From Pseudomonadota bacterium (GTDB lineage Bacteria > Pseudomonadota > Gammaproteobacteria > Burkholderiales > Thiobacillaceae): a stretch of DNA of 40,602 bases. The DNA lies in the NCBI GenBank assembly GCA_030690985.1, contig JAUYFG010000124.1, positions 1 through 40,602 on the forward strand. The letters run 5' to 3'. Position 1 is the stretch's first letter. Every line of letters begins with the position of its first letter. The position numbers were made by a program, and so were the translations under genes. The notes beneath the pieces were generated by a model. The model saw nothing but the letters and a program-made list of their open reading frames with translations, had not been told where the DNA came from and did no database searches. Of the stretch, positions 9,085-16,480 are shown in pieces.

Positions 9085-10217
9085 GGCGGCATCACTTCCC
9101 GCAACACCGCTTCAAACCGTTCAACGATGGCCTCCCAACCATGTTCCTGCATGGAGCGGCTGGCCTGCTGGCCGAGACGTTGCCGTAACGGCGCATCGCC
9201 AGCCAATGCCACGGCCGCGCTGACGAAGGCCGGGGCATCGCCGGCCAGCACCGCGATGCCGTTTTCCCCCTCGCGAATCAAAATCTCCGCCGCCGCGCGC
9301 CGATAGGTGACGACGCCCAGGCCGCTGGCCAGGGCTTCGGTCAGCACATTGCCCCAGGTTTCCGAGAGGCTGCCAAACAGGAACAGGTCGGCGCTGGCGT
9401 AATGGGCAGCCAGGTCTTCGCCCACGCGCGGGCCGGCAAAAACGTGCTCCGGATGCGCCGCGCGCAGTCGCGCCAGGGAGGGGCCGTCGCCGACCCAGAC
9501 CATGCGCACGCGGCGCTTATTGGTGTCGATGCTGGTGGCGATGGCGGCGAACGCCTGTTCCACCACTTCCAGATTTTTTTCCGGCGCGAGGCGGCCGACA
9601 TAGAGGCAAGCCAGCCCGCCGCCGTCAACTTTCCAGCGCTCGCGTAACAAGCGGTCGCGCCGCCCCGGATGAAACAGCCGGGTATCGACGCCGCGCCCCA
9701 CCGCGCGCACGTTGGGAATGCCGCGCGCCGCCAACTCCCCAGCCAGTTCCGGCGTCGGCACCAGGGTGGCCAGGCAGCGCCGGTGCAGGGCATCGAGCCA
9801 GCCGGCGACCCAGGGCGTCAGCCAGGCGAGGCCGTAGTGGCCGCTGTATTGTCCGAAATGGGTGTGATAGCCGGAGGTGAGCGGCAGCTTGCGGGCGCGC
9901 GCGGCATGCACGGCGGCCCAGCCGAGGGGGCCTTCGGTAACGACATGGACGAGGTCGGGGCGTTGCTGATCCATCAGCCGCCCGAGACGCCACCAGGCCG
10001 GCAGCCCCAGGCGCAGGCCGGGGTAGTTCGGAATCGGCAGGCCGGGCACGGTCCAGGTGTCTTCAGCAGCTTCGTCATGCCGCTGCCCGGGCCGCACCAG
10101 GCCGACCCAATGGCCGCGGGCACGCAAACCCCGCACCATGCGTTCCGTGGTCATGGCGACGCCATTGATCTCGGGTGGGTAGGTCTCGGTGACCAGGAGG
10201 ATGCGCAGGGGCTTCAT
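9081..10217 (-). CDS. GT4 family glycosyltransferase (probable lipid glycosyltransferase, second gene)
   Basis: A 378-residue GT-B fold enzyme. The N-terminus MKPLRILLVTETYPPEINGV is the acceptor-side Rossmann strand, GRLAPEKNLE the interdomain strand, and SLSETWGNVLTEALASG near residue 282 holds the EX7E motif of GT4 enzymes that bind nucleotide sugar. ATG 10217 is preferred; the frame is open to 10319, but that extension is translated repeat and neighbouring gene. It is 23 bases after the other glycosyltransferase, the spacer being mostly a half hairpin repeat. Its TAG stop falls in another repeat copy, so the last residues may have been reshaped. Sugar and acceptor are unknown; a role in glycolipid synthesis is inferred from the neighbours. 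Confidence 0.85.
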   Translation of the reverse strand: MKPLRILLVTETYPPEINGVAMTTERMVRGLRARGHWVGLVRPGQRHDEAAEDTWTVPGLPIPNYPGLRLGLPAWWRLGRLMDQQRPDLVHVVTEGPLGWAAVHAARARKLPLTSGYHTHFGQYSGHYGLAWLTPWVAGWLDALHRRCLATLVPTPELAGELAARGIPNVRAVGRGVDTRLFHPGRRDRLLRERWKVDGGGLACLYVGRLAPEKNLEVVEQAFAAIATSIDTNKRRVRMVWVGDGPSLARLRAAHPEHVFAGPRVGEDLAAHYASADLFLFGSLSETWGNVLTEALASGLGVVTYRRAAAEILIREGENGIAVLAGDAPAFVSAAVALAGDAPLRQRLGQQASRSMQEHGWEAIVERFEAVLREVMPP

Positions 10218-10238
10218 CGCGGGCAAGCCCGCTCCTAC
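10217..10238. repeat. Half copy of the GTAGGAGCGGGC hairpin repeat between two glycosyltransferase genes
   Basis: Read on the minus strand, GTAGGAGCGGGCTTGCCCGCGA runs directly into the start codon of the downstream glycosyltransferase (its final A is the A of ATG). It contains AGGAG followed by a 6-bp hairpin (GCGGGC/GCCCGC), so it may supply the ribosome binding site. Confidence 0.75.
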
Positions 10239-10240
10239 GG

Positions 10241-11383
10241 TCATCGCGCCAGACTTCGGTAGAGATCCGCCAGCCGCCGCGCCAGCGCCTGATCGGACCA
10301 TTCCCGCGCGTAGACGCACGCCTCGTCACCAAGACGCGCGCGGGTTTCCCGGTCGTTCAGCAAATCCAGCAGCACCCGCGCGAAGCCGGCCGGTTCGTCC
10401 GGGGCGATACGGCAACCGCGTTTCGCTTCCAGGATGTCCGCCGTGCCCATGATCGAGAGCCCCACCACCGGGCAGCGTTGCGCCATGGCTTCCAGCAGCA
10501 CCAGGCCCTGGGTCTCGGTGCGCGAGGCGAAGATGAAGGCATCGGCGGCGGCATAGGCGGAAGGCAACTCGCGCTTGCGGTCCAGGTAGCCGAGGAAGCG
10601 CACGCCGTCGCCCAGGCCGAGTTGCACCGCCTGCCGTTCCAGATCGGCGCGCGCAGGACCTTCGCCGGTGACCAGGAACAACAGTTCCGGCAAGGCGCGG
10701 CGGGCAAGTGCAGCCACCTCCAGGAGAAACGCGATGTTTTTTTCATGCGCCACTCGGCCGACGAACAGCACGACCGGCTTTTCTGGGGCAATGCCGTGGG
10801 TGGTCCTGAAACCGGCGCCGTCACCCGGCGTGAAAGCGCTGTCCGGCAGGCCGGTGGGCAGCACATGCAGCGGACGGGTGATGCCGTAGCCACGCAAGCG
10901 CTTGCGCATGGCGGAGGAGGGCACGATCACCGCATCCAGGGCATTGCACTGGCCGCGCGAGAAGCGCCGCGCCAGGCCGCGCAGCCAAGCCGCCGGCAGC
11001 CAGGGGATGTAGTGCTGGAGGTATTCCTCGAACAGGGTGTGATAAGTGGCGATGACCGGTTTTTTCAGCACGCGGGCGGCATGCAGGCCGGCGTAATGCG
11101 CGGCGAACGGGGTCTGGATGTGGATCACATCGCAGTCCACGGCCGCCTTGAGCGTGGCGCGGCGCAACGCCGCGTAATGCGCCAGGCGATCTTCCGGATC
11201 GCCCAGCACCCGTCGCGCCGGCACCCGGATAACCCCCGGCGCGGGAACATCGTCACCGTAGCTGGGCGCCACCAGGCTGGCCGCCACGCCGTGCGCCGCG
11301 AGTGCGCCACGGAAGGTTTCGATGGAGGTGGAAACGCCGTTGATGCGCGGGAAATACACGTCGGAAACCATCAGGACGCGCAT
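10241..11383 (-). CDS. GT4 family glycosyltransferase (probable lipid glycosyltransferase, first gene)
   Basis: A 380-residue GT-B enzyme starting MRVLMVSDVYFPRINGVSTS. It carries IHIQTPFAAHYAG, ATYHTLFEEYLQHY, the interdomain strand FVGRVAHEKNIAFL and the EX7E motif in SRTETQGLVLLEAMAQ near residue 284. The overall pattern resembles diacylglycerol glucosyltransferases and phosphatidylinositol-type mannosyltransferases of GT4. Basic, amphipathic stretches such as AAWLRGLARRFSRG fit membrane-surface binding. It follows the phosphoesterase gene on the same strand across a spacer holding one hairpin repeat, and precedes the second glycosyltransferase. I infer it glycosylates diacylglycerol released by that phosphoesterase. 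Confidence 0.85.
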   Translation of the reverse strand: MRVLMVSDVYFPRINGVSTSIETFRGALAAHGVAASLVAPSYGDDVPAPGVIRVPARRVLGDPEDRLAHYAALRRATLKAAVDCDVIHIQTPFAAHYAGLHAARVLKKPVIATYHTLFEEYLQHYIPWLPAAWLRGLARRFSRGQCNALDAVIVPSSAMRKRLRGYGITRPLHVLPTGLPDSAFTPGDGAGFRTTHGIAPEKPVVLFVGRVAHEKNIAFLLEVAALARRALPELLFLVTGEGPARADLERQAVQLGLGDGVRFLGYLDRKRELPSAYAAADAFIFASRTETQGLVLLEAMAQRCPVVGLSIMGTADILEAKRGCRIAPDEPAGFARVLLDLLNDRETRARLGDEACVYAREWSDQALARRLADLYRSLAR

Positions 11384-11408
11384 CAGTCCGGCTCCAACCG
11401 GTCAGGAC

Positions 11409-11481
11409 GTAGGTTGGGCAAAGCGAAGCGTGCCCAACGAATCGCCGCGATGTTGGGCACGCTTCGCTTTGCCCAACCTAC
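11409..11481. repeat. Hairpin repeat, GTAGGTTGGGC/GCCCAACCTAC family
   Basis: A well-preserved copy: GTAGGTTGGGCAAAGCGAAG pairs with CTTCGCTTTGCCCAACCTAC. It lies in the spacer between the phosphoesterase and the first glycosyltransferase of the minus-strand cluster. Confidence 0.9.
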
Positions 11482-11504
11482 GAGTTGTTGGCTCGCGTTC
11501 GCCA

Positions 11505-12266
11505 TCACGCGTCCCGCGCCGCGTCGGTGATGTGGCTGTGCCACTCCACCATTTCCAGGCGGCCGTCCTCGTGTTCGACGATGGCGGTGCAGGAATCAAC
11601 CCAGTCGCCACAGTTGCCATAGACCAGACCGTCCACTTCCTTCAGCGCCGCCCAGTGGATGTGGCCGCAGATCACCCCATCGAGGCCGCGTTCGCGGACA
11701 TGGCGGATCACCGAATCCTCGAAATTGAAGATGAACTGCAAAGCGGTTTTGACCCGCCGCTTGGCGTAGCCCGCCAGCGACCAGTAGCCGGCGATGCCCA
11801 GCAGACGGCGCAATCGCGACAGCCAACCGTTGAGCCGGACGAGCACGTCATAAGCCACGTCGCCGAGCACCGCCACCCAGCGGTGATGCCGGGTCACCTG
11901 ATCGAACTCATCACCGTGGATGAGCAGGAGGCGGCGCCCGTCGGCGGTCTCATGCACATACTCGTGCTCCACCCGAATGTCGCCGAACGCGGTCTCGCAG
12001 TAATCGCGCAATGCTTCGTCGTGGTTGCCCGGCACGAACACCACCTGTTCACCGTGGCGCGCGCGGCGCAGCACCTTCTGAATCACCGTGTTCTGCGCCG
12101 GACTCCAGTGGATGCTCCGGCTCATGCTCCAGAAATCGATGATGTCGCCCACCAGATAGAGGTGGCGAGCGGGATATTCACGCAGGAAGGCGAGCAGGCT
12201 ATCGGCCTGGCAGGCGCGGGTGCCCAGATGGACATCCGAAATGAAGACGGAGCGAACGGCTGGCAT
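11505..12266 (-). CDS. plcP: PlcP/LpxH-like metallophosphoesterase (candidate phospholipase C of lipid remodelling)
   Basis: A 253-residue two-metal phosphoesterase of COG2908. Metal-ligand motifs are DVHLG (D11, H13), GDIID (D41), GNHDE (N81, H82), HGDEFD (H117) and GHIH (201-204). The stretch VIQKVLRRARHGEQVVFVPG followed by DEALRDY, then HETADGRRLLLIHGD, is what I recall of the PlcP branch (Sinorhizobium PlcP), which cleaves phospholipids to diacylglycerol in phosphate starvation, rather than of LpxH of lipid A synthesis. The two downstream glycosyltransferases and the PhoB-like repeats in front support PlcP. No Shine-Dalgarno is visible and the predicted transcript start is very near ATG 12266, so translation may be leaderless. 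The gene symbol is an inference. Confidence 0.75.
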   Translation of the reverse strand: MPAVRSVFISDVHLGTRACQADSLLAFLREYPARHLYLVGDIIDFWSMSRSIHWSPAQNTVIQKVLRRARHGEQVVFVPGNHDEALRDYCETAFGDIRVEHEYVHETADGRRLLLIHGDEFDQVTRHHRWVAVLGDVAYDVLVRLNGWLSRLRRLLGIAGYWSLAGYAKRRVKTALQFIFNFEDSVIRHVRERGLDGVICGHIHWAALKEVDGLVYGNCGDWVDSCTAIVEHEDGRLEMVEWHSHITDAARDA

Positions 12267-12277
12267 GGCCAGCGAAT

Positions 12278-12308
12278 GTGACAGGGGAGTGTGAAAGTCT
12301 CGTTACAG
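12278..12308 (-). promoter_or_regulatory. PhoB-like repeats in front of the plcP-like gene
   Basis: On the minus strand CTGTAAC (12308-12302) and CTTTCAC (12297-12291) are 11 bases apart, each 5 of 7 to the PhoB heptamer. A third, CTGTCAC (12284-12278), matches best but is 13 bases further on. A weak -10 (CACATT, 12280-12275) overlaps the third copy. Confidence 0.5.
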
Positions 12309-12583
12309 CCGAAGCGACGCGCGCGATTCGATGGCAATGCGTGGCAATGAAGGTAGCGGGCTACTGGCCGCAATGAGCGCCAGCCTCGCGTCCTCGCGAT
12401 GGGTCGAATTCGACCCGGGTTCTCGCTCGACAACGATCGCGCTGGGTCTTGTCGTACCCACCGGCTTGCCGCCCCCGCGCGCTACTCGCTTGAGTCCACA
12501 GGCCATCGCTCGGGTGGCGTGTTTCTTGCGGCGGTGGTGACTGTTCAGCGTGATGGGCTACCCATACAAGCGGGGGAACAACG
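12309..12583. other. Stretch without a recognisable gene
   Basis: Short ORFs on both strands (for example 12303-12506 minus and 12331-12540 plus) have no recognisable motif and no good ribosome binding site. The only clear structure is a perfect 16-bp palindrome, GGGTCGAATTCGACCC, at 12401-12416. Confidence 0.5.
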
Positions 12584-12721
12584 ATGAAACTCCGCATCAA
12601 CTGGCGACGGCCTAACGGGCATGGCGGCCAGGTCGCCCCGAATGATGAAACCGGACGCCCCTGTAGCGCAGGCGTCCCCGGATCGCGTCCGGGGCAGGCT
12701 CTCGCCTGCTCTTGGCGCTGA
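12584..12721 (+). pseudogene. 5' gene stub ended by a hairpin repeat
   Basis: ATG 12584 has a good ribosome binding site (GGGGGA about 6 bases upstream) and starts a 45-codon frame, MKLRINWRRPNGHGGQ and on. The second half is translated repeat (CSAGVPGSRPGQALACSWR), so the original gene seems cut by the repeat at 12662. A 3' tail of another frame, EQMQAALDQQGGTD then stop, lies just before the next gene. Function unknown. Confidence 0.3.
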
Positions 12722-12746
12722 ATACAGGCGGGACGCCTGCGCTACA
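12662..12746. repeat. Hairpin repeat, TGTAGCGCAGGCGTC family
   Basis: Inverted pair TGTAGCGCAGGCGTCC and GGACGCCTGCGCTACA, with an inner hairpin CCCCGGATCGCGTCCGGGG at 12677-12695. Related to the tandem copies at 1-165. Confidence 0.85.
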
Positions 12747-12924
12747 AGGGCGGGCTTGTTTCACGCTAACCCGAATGCCGGGGCCAGAGCATCTCTATAT
12801 CCCGCGCTCGTGACGGTCTGCCGAGCAGATGCAGGCGGCGCTGGACCAGCAGGGCGGCACAGACTGAATCACGACCAAATACCTACAGAAAGACGCCGCA
12901 AACCCCACAACCGAGGAGCCCACC

Positions 12925-13577
12925 ATGACTCGCACCTATCCCATTCGCGGCAGCGAACAGCAGGCCGCCGCCACCCCGCCCACCACGGACATCGCCATTA
13001 CCCGCCAGCGCCGCCTGTTGCCGGGCGGCGCCCGCGCGGCCGGGGGGGGCGAGATCGAGGCCGCCGGCGACGAGGTGGTGCGGGTGGAGCTGGAAAACGG
13101 TTTCGTGTTGTGGGCCCGAGCCGATGATCTGATCCGGGAGCGGGGCCGGCAGACCGTGGGCCGCGATGGCGGCACGGGTTGGGAGATCGATATGCGGCCG
13201 CCCGCCCGGAGCGGCAAGGCCGGCACGCGCGGCGGGCTGGGTCGTCTCAGAATGGATAACAACGCAAATAAGCCCGACATCCAACCCACGGACTTGCTGG
13301 ACGATTTCTACGGCCCGCTGCTGGAGTTCCTGGCGCGCAGCCATCGGGTGGAAATCTTCCCCTACGACTGGCGTTTGTCGGTGCGCGACGCGGCGGTGAA
13401 GCTGGCGGACAAACTGGAAGCCTGGTTGCCCGAGGTCGAGCGGCAAGGCCAGCCGGTGCATCTGGTGGTGCACTCCATGGGCGGCCTGGTGGAGTTGTTG
13501 CCGTTCGATCCGGACAGCCCGGATTTCGCGCGGCAGACCCTGTGGCACGAGCTGAAGCGGCAACTGGCGGCGCGCTG
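12925..13577 (+). pseudogene. Broken N-terminal part of a lipase-CHAT protein
   Basis: The frame from ATG 12925 (GAGGAG about 9 bases upstream) first encodes a region rich in ELENGFVLWARADDL. It then jumps to an alpha/beta-hydrolase segment, VEIFPYDWRLSVRDAA and VHLVVHSMGGLV, which holds the nucleophile Ser of the GxSxG-like elbow (HSMGG). The text moves at once to ELLPFDPDSPDFARQTLW, with no room for the acid and His of a hydrolase triad and no upstream HG oxyanion strand. Near 13577 the frame loses sense, and the sensible protein continues one frame over. I read this as several internal deletions, at least one of them frameshifting. LCAT/PGAP1-like lipase origin is inferred. Confidence 0.65.
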
Positions 13578-15797
13578 GTGCTCGGCCTCGGCCAGGTGGG
13601 CGAACTCAGCCCCGGTCTGCTGGCCAAGAGCGTGCGCGACGCGATGCTGGATTACGCCCTGCGCATCGCGCAGTGGCCGGACGACCGTTTCGGGCCACCT
13701 AGTCCGGTGCGTTCGGCGGCCCTCACCTGCCTCCTGGTCGGCACCGGCGCCGGCGGCATGACTCCGCGCGATTCCGTGGAAGCCATCCTGCGCGGCGCCG
13801 TGGCGGCCAACGACAAACTGGTCGTGGCGGAACTGGAAGGCCGGGTCATCATCGACCGGATCGAATTCCTGGAACTGTACGAAGACGTCGCCATCGCCGC
13901 CGCCGAAGCCCTGGACACGGTGCTGCGCGATGGCGAACTGGCCATGCGGGTGGCCTGGCCGGAGGGCACGGTCGAGGCCGGCCAGGGGTCGCTGAGCCGG
14001 GTGCGCTGTGACGAAGCGCGGGGCTGGTGGCAGCGGCTGGAGATCATCGAGGATCCCCGTGCCGAAACCCTGCGCTTCATCTCCACCACCGACCGCGCCC
14101 GCGCCGAGGAGACCCTGGCCACGGCGGCCACCGCCTTCGTGGTCGGCAACCCGGATCTGTCCGGCTGGGACAAGTTCTGCGACCTGCCCGGCGCCCGCCA
14201 GGAGGCCCAGAAGGTGACCAGCCTGCTCAACGCCGGCGGCTATCAGGCGAGGGAGTGCATCGACGAAAAGGCCGACGCCATCCTCTCCGGTCTGCACCGG
14301 AACGCCTGGCGCATCCTGCATCTGGCCGGCCACGGCGAACACGAATTTCCCCTGGAGGAAACGCCGTTGCCCAAGCGCGTCTCCGGCATGGTCATCGGCA
14401 AGAACACTTTCCTTACCCCCGGCGACGTGGAACAGATGCGCTGGGTGCCGGAGCTGGTGTTCATCAACTGCTGCCATCTCGGCAAGACCCAGAGCAAAAC
14501 CGCCGCGCAAGGAGAACTCAATCTGCTGGCGGCGAACCTGGCGGTGCAGTTCATCGAAATGGGCGTCAAGGCCGTGGTGGCGGCGGGCTGGGCGGTGGAT
14601 GACGGCGCCGCCGAGGCCTTCGCCGCCGGTTTCTATACCCATCCGCTCGCCGGCGAACCCTTCGGCCAGGCGGTGCGCGCAGCCCGCGAGGAAAACTGGG
14701 TGCGCTTCCCCGACGTCAATACCTGGGGCGCCTACCAGTGCTACGGCGACCCTGGTTATCGCCTGCGCCGCGATGGCAACGAAGACCGTCCCTTCGAGGT
14801 CAAGAGCTACCACGCGCCGGTGGAACTGGTCTCCGACCTGAACAATTACGGCGAATGGATCCGCATGCGGGTCCACGGCAAGGAGGGTGAATCCGACGCG
14901 CTGCTGGAGGAATTGCGCGCCGGCATCGTCGACAAGCTCAGGGGCATTCCCGGCCAGGCTCGCGCCGAGTGGCTCGCGCGCGGCGACCTGGCGGCGGCAC
15001 TGGGCTTCGCCTGGGGCGAGGCCGTCGCCTATGCCGAAGCCGTCGACTGGCTGGAAAAGGCCTTGTCCGCGCGGAAGGGCGATTGCCCGGTGCGGGCGGT
15101 GGAACAGTGCGCCAACTTCCGGGTGAGCTTGTCCGGCGAGCATTGGCGGGCGCTGCGCGAGGCGGCCGACCCGGCCGGCGCGGAGCGCGCGCGTCAGGGC
15201 CTGACCGAGGACATCGAGCGCGCCATCCGGGAACTGGATCTGATCAATCAGCGCGCGCCCACGCCGAAACGCCTGGGCCTGCTGGGCGCCGCCTGCAAGC
15301 GGCTGGCCTGGGTGGATGCCGAGGCCGCGCCGCGCCTGGAAGCCCTGGTCAATATGGCCAACTATTACCGCCAGGCGTTTGATTCGAGCGCGTGGCCTGA
15401 ACCTTGTTTGTTCGCCAATTGGGCCACCGCCAGGCAGCTCGCCTTGCGGCTCGACCCCACTCAGAGCGGCGCGTGGCAAACCACGCTGGAGGACGATTGC
15501 CGGCACATGATCGAACTGGCGCGTGGCCGCAATCTCGACCAGCCCACCTTCCGGGACGGCGTGGCCGAGGCCGACTGTGAACTGGTCCTGCTGCTGGCGC
15601 GAACCGGACTGGTCGCGGAAGCGGCGAACGTGGCGGCGGCCCGCGTCGCCGAACACTACCGTACAGCGGCGCGACGCGGTGCCAGCCCCAGGGAATACGC
15701 CTCGGTGCTGGAACACCTGGACTTTGTCGCCGCCCTCGCCGACGCCGCCGACGCGCCCCTGGTCAACGCGCTCGCCGCCCTGCGCGCGGCGTTGTGA
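13542..15797 (+). CDS. CHAT-domain protease with C-terminal helical repeats (C-terminal part of a broken gene)
   Basis: The CHAT domain is a caspase-like cysteine protease. The diad is visible as H264 in ILHLAGHGEHE and C311 in LVFINCCHLG. The rest of the domain is standard: AVQFIEMGVKAVVAAGWAVDD, then GQAVRAAREENW and the closing WGAYQCYGDPGYRL. About 300 residues of alpha-helical, TPR-like sequence follow, ending EHLDFVAALADAADAPLVNALAALRAAL. The frame opens at GTG 13542 inside the lipase part, without a good ribosome binding site, so it may be untranslated or made only by reinitiation. The M15 peptidase gene follows 23 bases later. CHAT proteases act in conflict and cell-death systems; the target here is unknown. 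Confidence 0.75.
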   Translation: MARAEAATGGALVLGLGQVGELSPGLLAKSVRDAMLDYALRIAQWPDDRFGPPSPVRSAALTCLLVGTGAGGMTPRDSVEAILRGAVAANDKLVVAELEGRVIIDRIEFLELYEDVAIAAAEALDTVLRDGELAMRVAWPEGTVEAGQGSLSRVRCDEARGWWQRLEIIEDPRAETLRFISTTDRARAEETLATAATAFVVGNPDLSGWDKFCDLPGARQEAQKVTSLLNAGGYQARECIDEKADAILSGLHRNAWRILHLAGHGEHEFPLEETPLPKRVSGMVIGKNTFLTPGDVEQMRWVPELVFINCCHLGKTQSKTAAQGELNLLAANLAVQFIEMGVKAVVAAGWAVDDGAAEAFAAGFYTHPLAGEPFGQAVRAAREENWVRFPDVNTWGAYQCYGDPGYRLRRDGNEDRPFEVKSYHAPVELVSDLNNYGEWIRMRVHGKEGESDALLEELRAGIVDKLRGIPGQARAEWLARGDLAAALGFAWGEAVAYAEAVDWLEKALSARKGDCPVRAVEQCANFRVSLSGEHWRALREAADPAGAERARQGLTEDIERAIRELDLINQRAPTPKRLGLLGAACKRLAWVDAEAAPRLEALVNMANYYRQAFDSSAWPEPCLFANWATARQLALRLDPTQSGAWQTTLEDDCRHMIELARGRNLDQPTFRDGVAEADCELVLLLARTGLVAEAANVAAARVAEHYRTAARRGASPREYASVLEHLDFVAALADAADAPLVNALAALRAAL

Positions 15798-15820
15798 TCC
15801 GACCTGACACGGAGACCCAC

Positions 15821-16390
15821 ATGGCCAACCATTCCAGGACCAAGCCGGAAAACCTCAGCCTCGCGAAGCTGGCGCCACAGGATTTCATCGCGCCGAACTT
15901 CCGGCTCCATGAACTCACCCGCTCCGAGATCGCCAGCCGCCTGGGCGTGGACAACGCCTTCCCCGGCGACCGGGAACTGCGCGCCGCCGTGCATCTGGCC
16001 CGCAAGGTGCTGCAACCACTCCGCGACACCTTCGGCGGCTTCACCCCCAACAGCGTGTTCCGTAGCCAGGCGCTGGAGCGGGTGTTGAAACGCAAGCCGT
16101 CGGGCTGGCTCAGTACCAGCCAGCACACCCGGGCTTGTGCCTGCGACATCGAGATCGTCGGCAAGAGCACCCTGGAACTGGCGCAGTGGGCGGCGGACAA
16201 CCTGCCGGACTACGACCAGATCATCTGCGAGTGCTACGACCCCGACGAGGGCCCCAACTCCGGCTGGGTACACCTCTCTCTGAAGCCGCCGGAGCAAGGG
16301 GAGAACCGGAAGCAACTGCTCAGCTACATCCGCGACATGAGCGGCGGGCAGTGGCTGTATGTGCCGGGGCTGCGAGCGAGTGTGGGATAG
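15821..16390 (+). CDS. M15 family peptidase (D-Ala-D-Ala carboxypeptidase-like)
   Basis: A 189-residue zinc peptidase of the M15A type, which usually cleaves peptidoglycan stem peptides. The zinc ligands are visible as H102 and D109 in SQHTRACACDIEI and H151 in GWVHLSL. The usual Gly after the first His (HxxG) is Ala here. The N-terminal FRLHELTRSEIASRLGVDN is the common lead-in helix. No signal peptide is seen, so export would need another route, as in phage-type lysis enzymes. ATG 15821 has GGAG 6 bases upstream. It lies 23 bases after the CHAT gene and may form a unit with it. Confidence 0.85.
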   Translation: MANHSRTKPENLSLAKLAPQDFIAPNFRLHELTRSEIASRLGVDNAFPGDRELRAAVHLARKVLQPLRDTFGGFTPNSVFRSQALERVLKRKPSGWLSTSQHTRACACDIEIVGKSTLELAQWAADNLPDYDQIICECYDPDEGPNSGWVHLSLKPPEQGENRKQLLSYIRDMSGGQWLYVPGLRASVG

Positions 16391-16480
16391 CATCGGCAGG
16401 CGGGAAATGGCGGCGTGTTCGTCCCGAACGTCGTCAATCGGGGCTTTCATGAACGTCTGATATCCAAGGAAGCGGGTGAC

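Noticed and set aside
13362-15716. Long minus-strand open frame opposite the CHAT gene
   Set aside because: Low-complexity Gly/Ala/Gln-rich translation typical of the antisense of a GC-rich gene; the plus strand has clear CHAT motifs.
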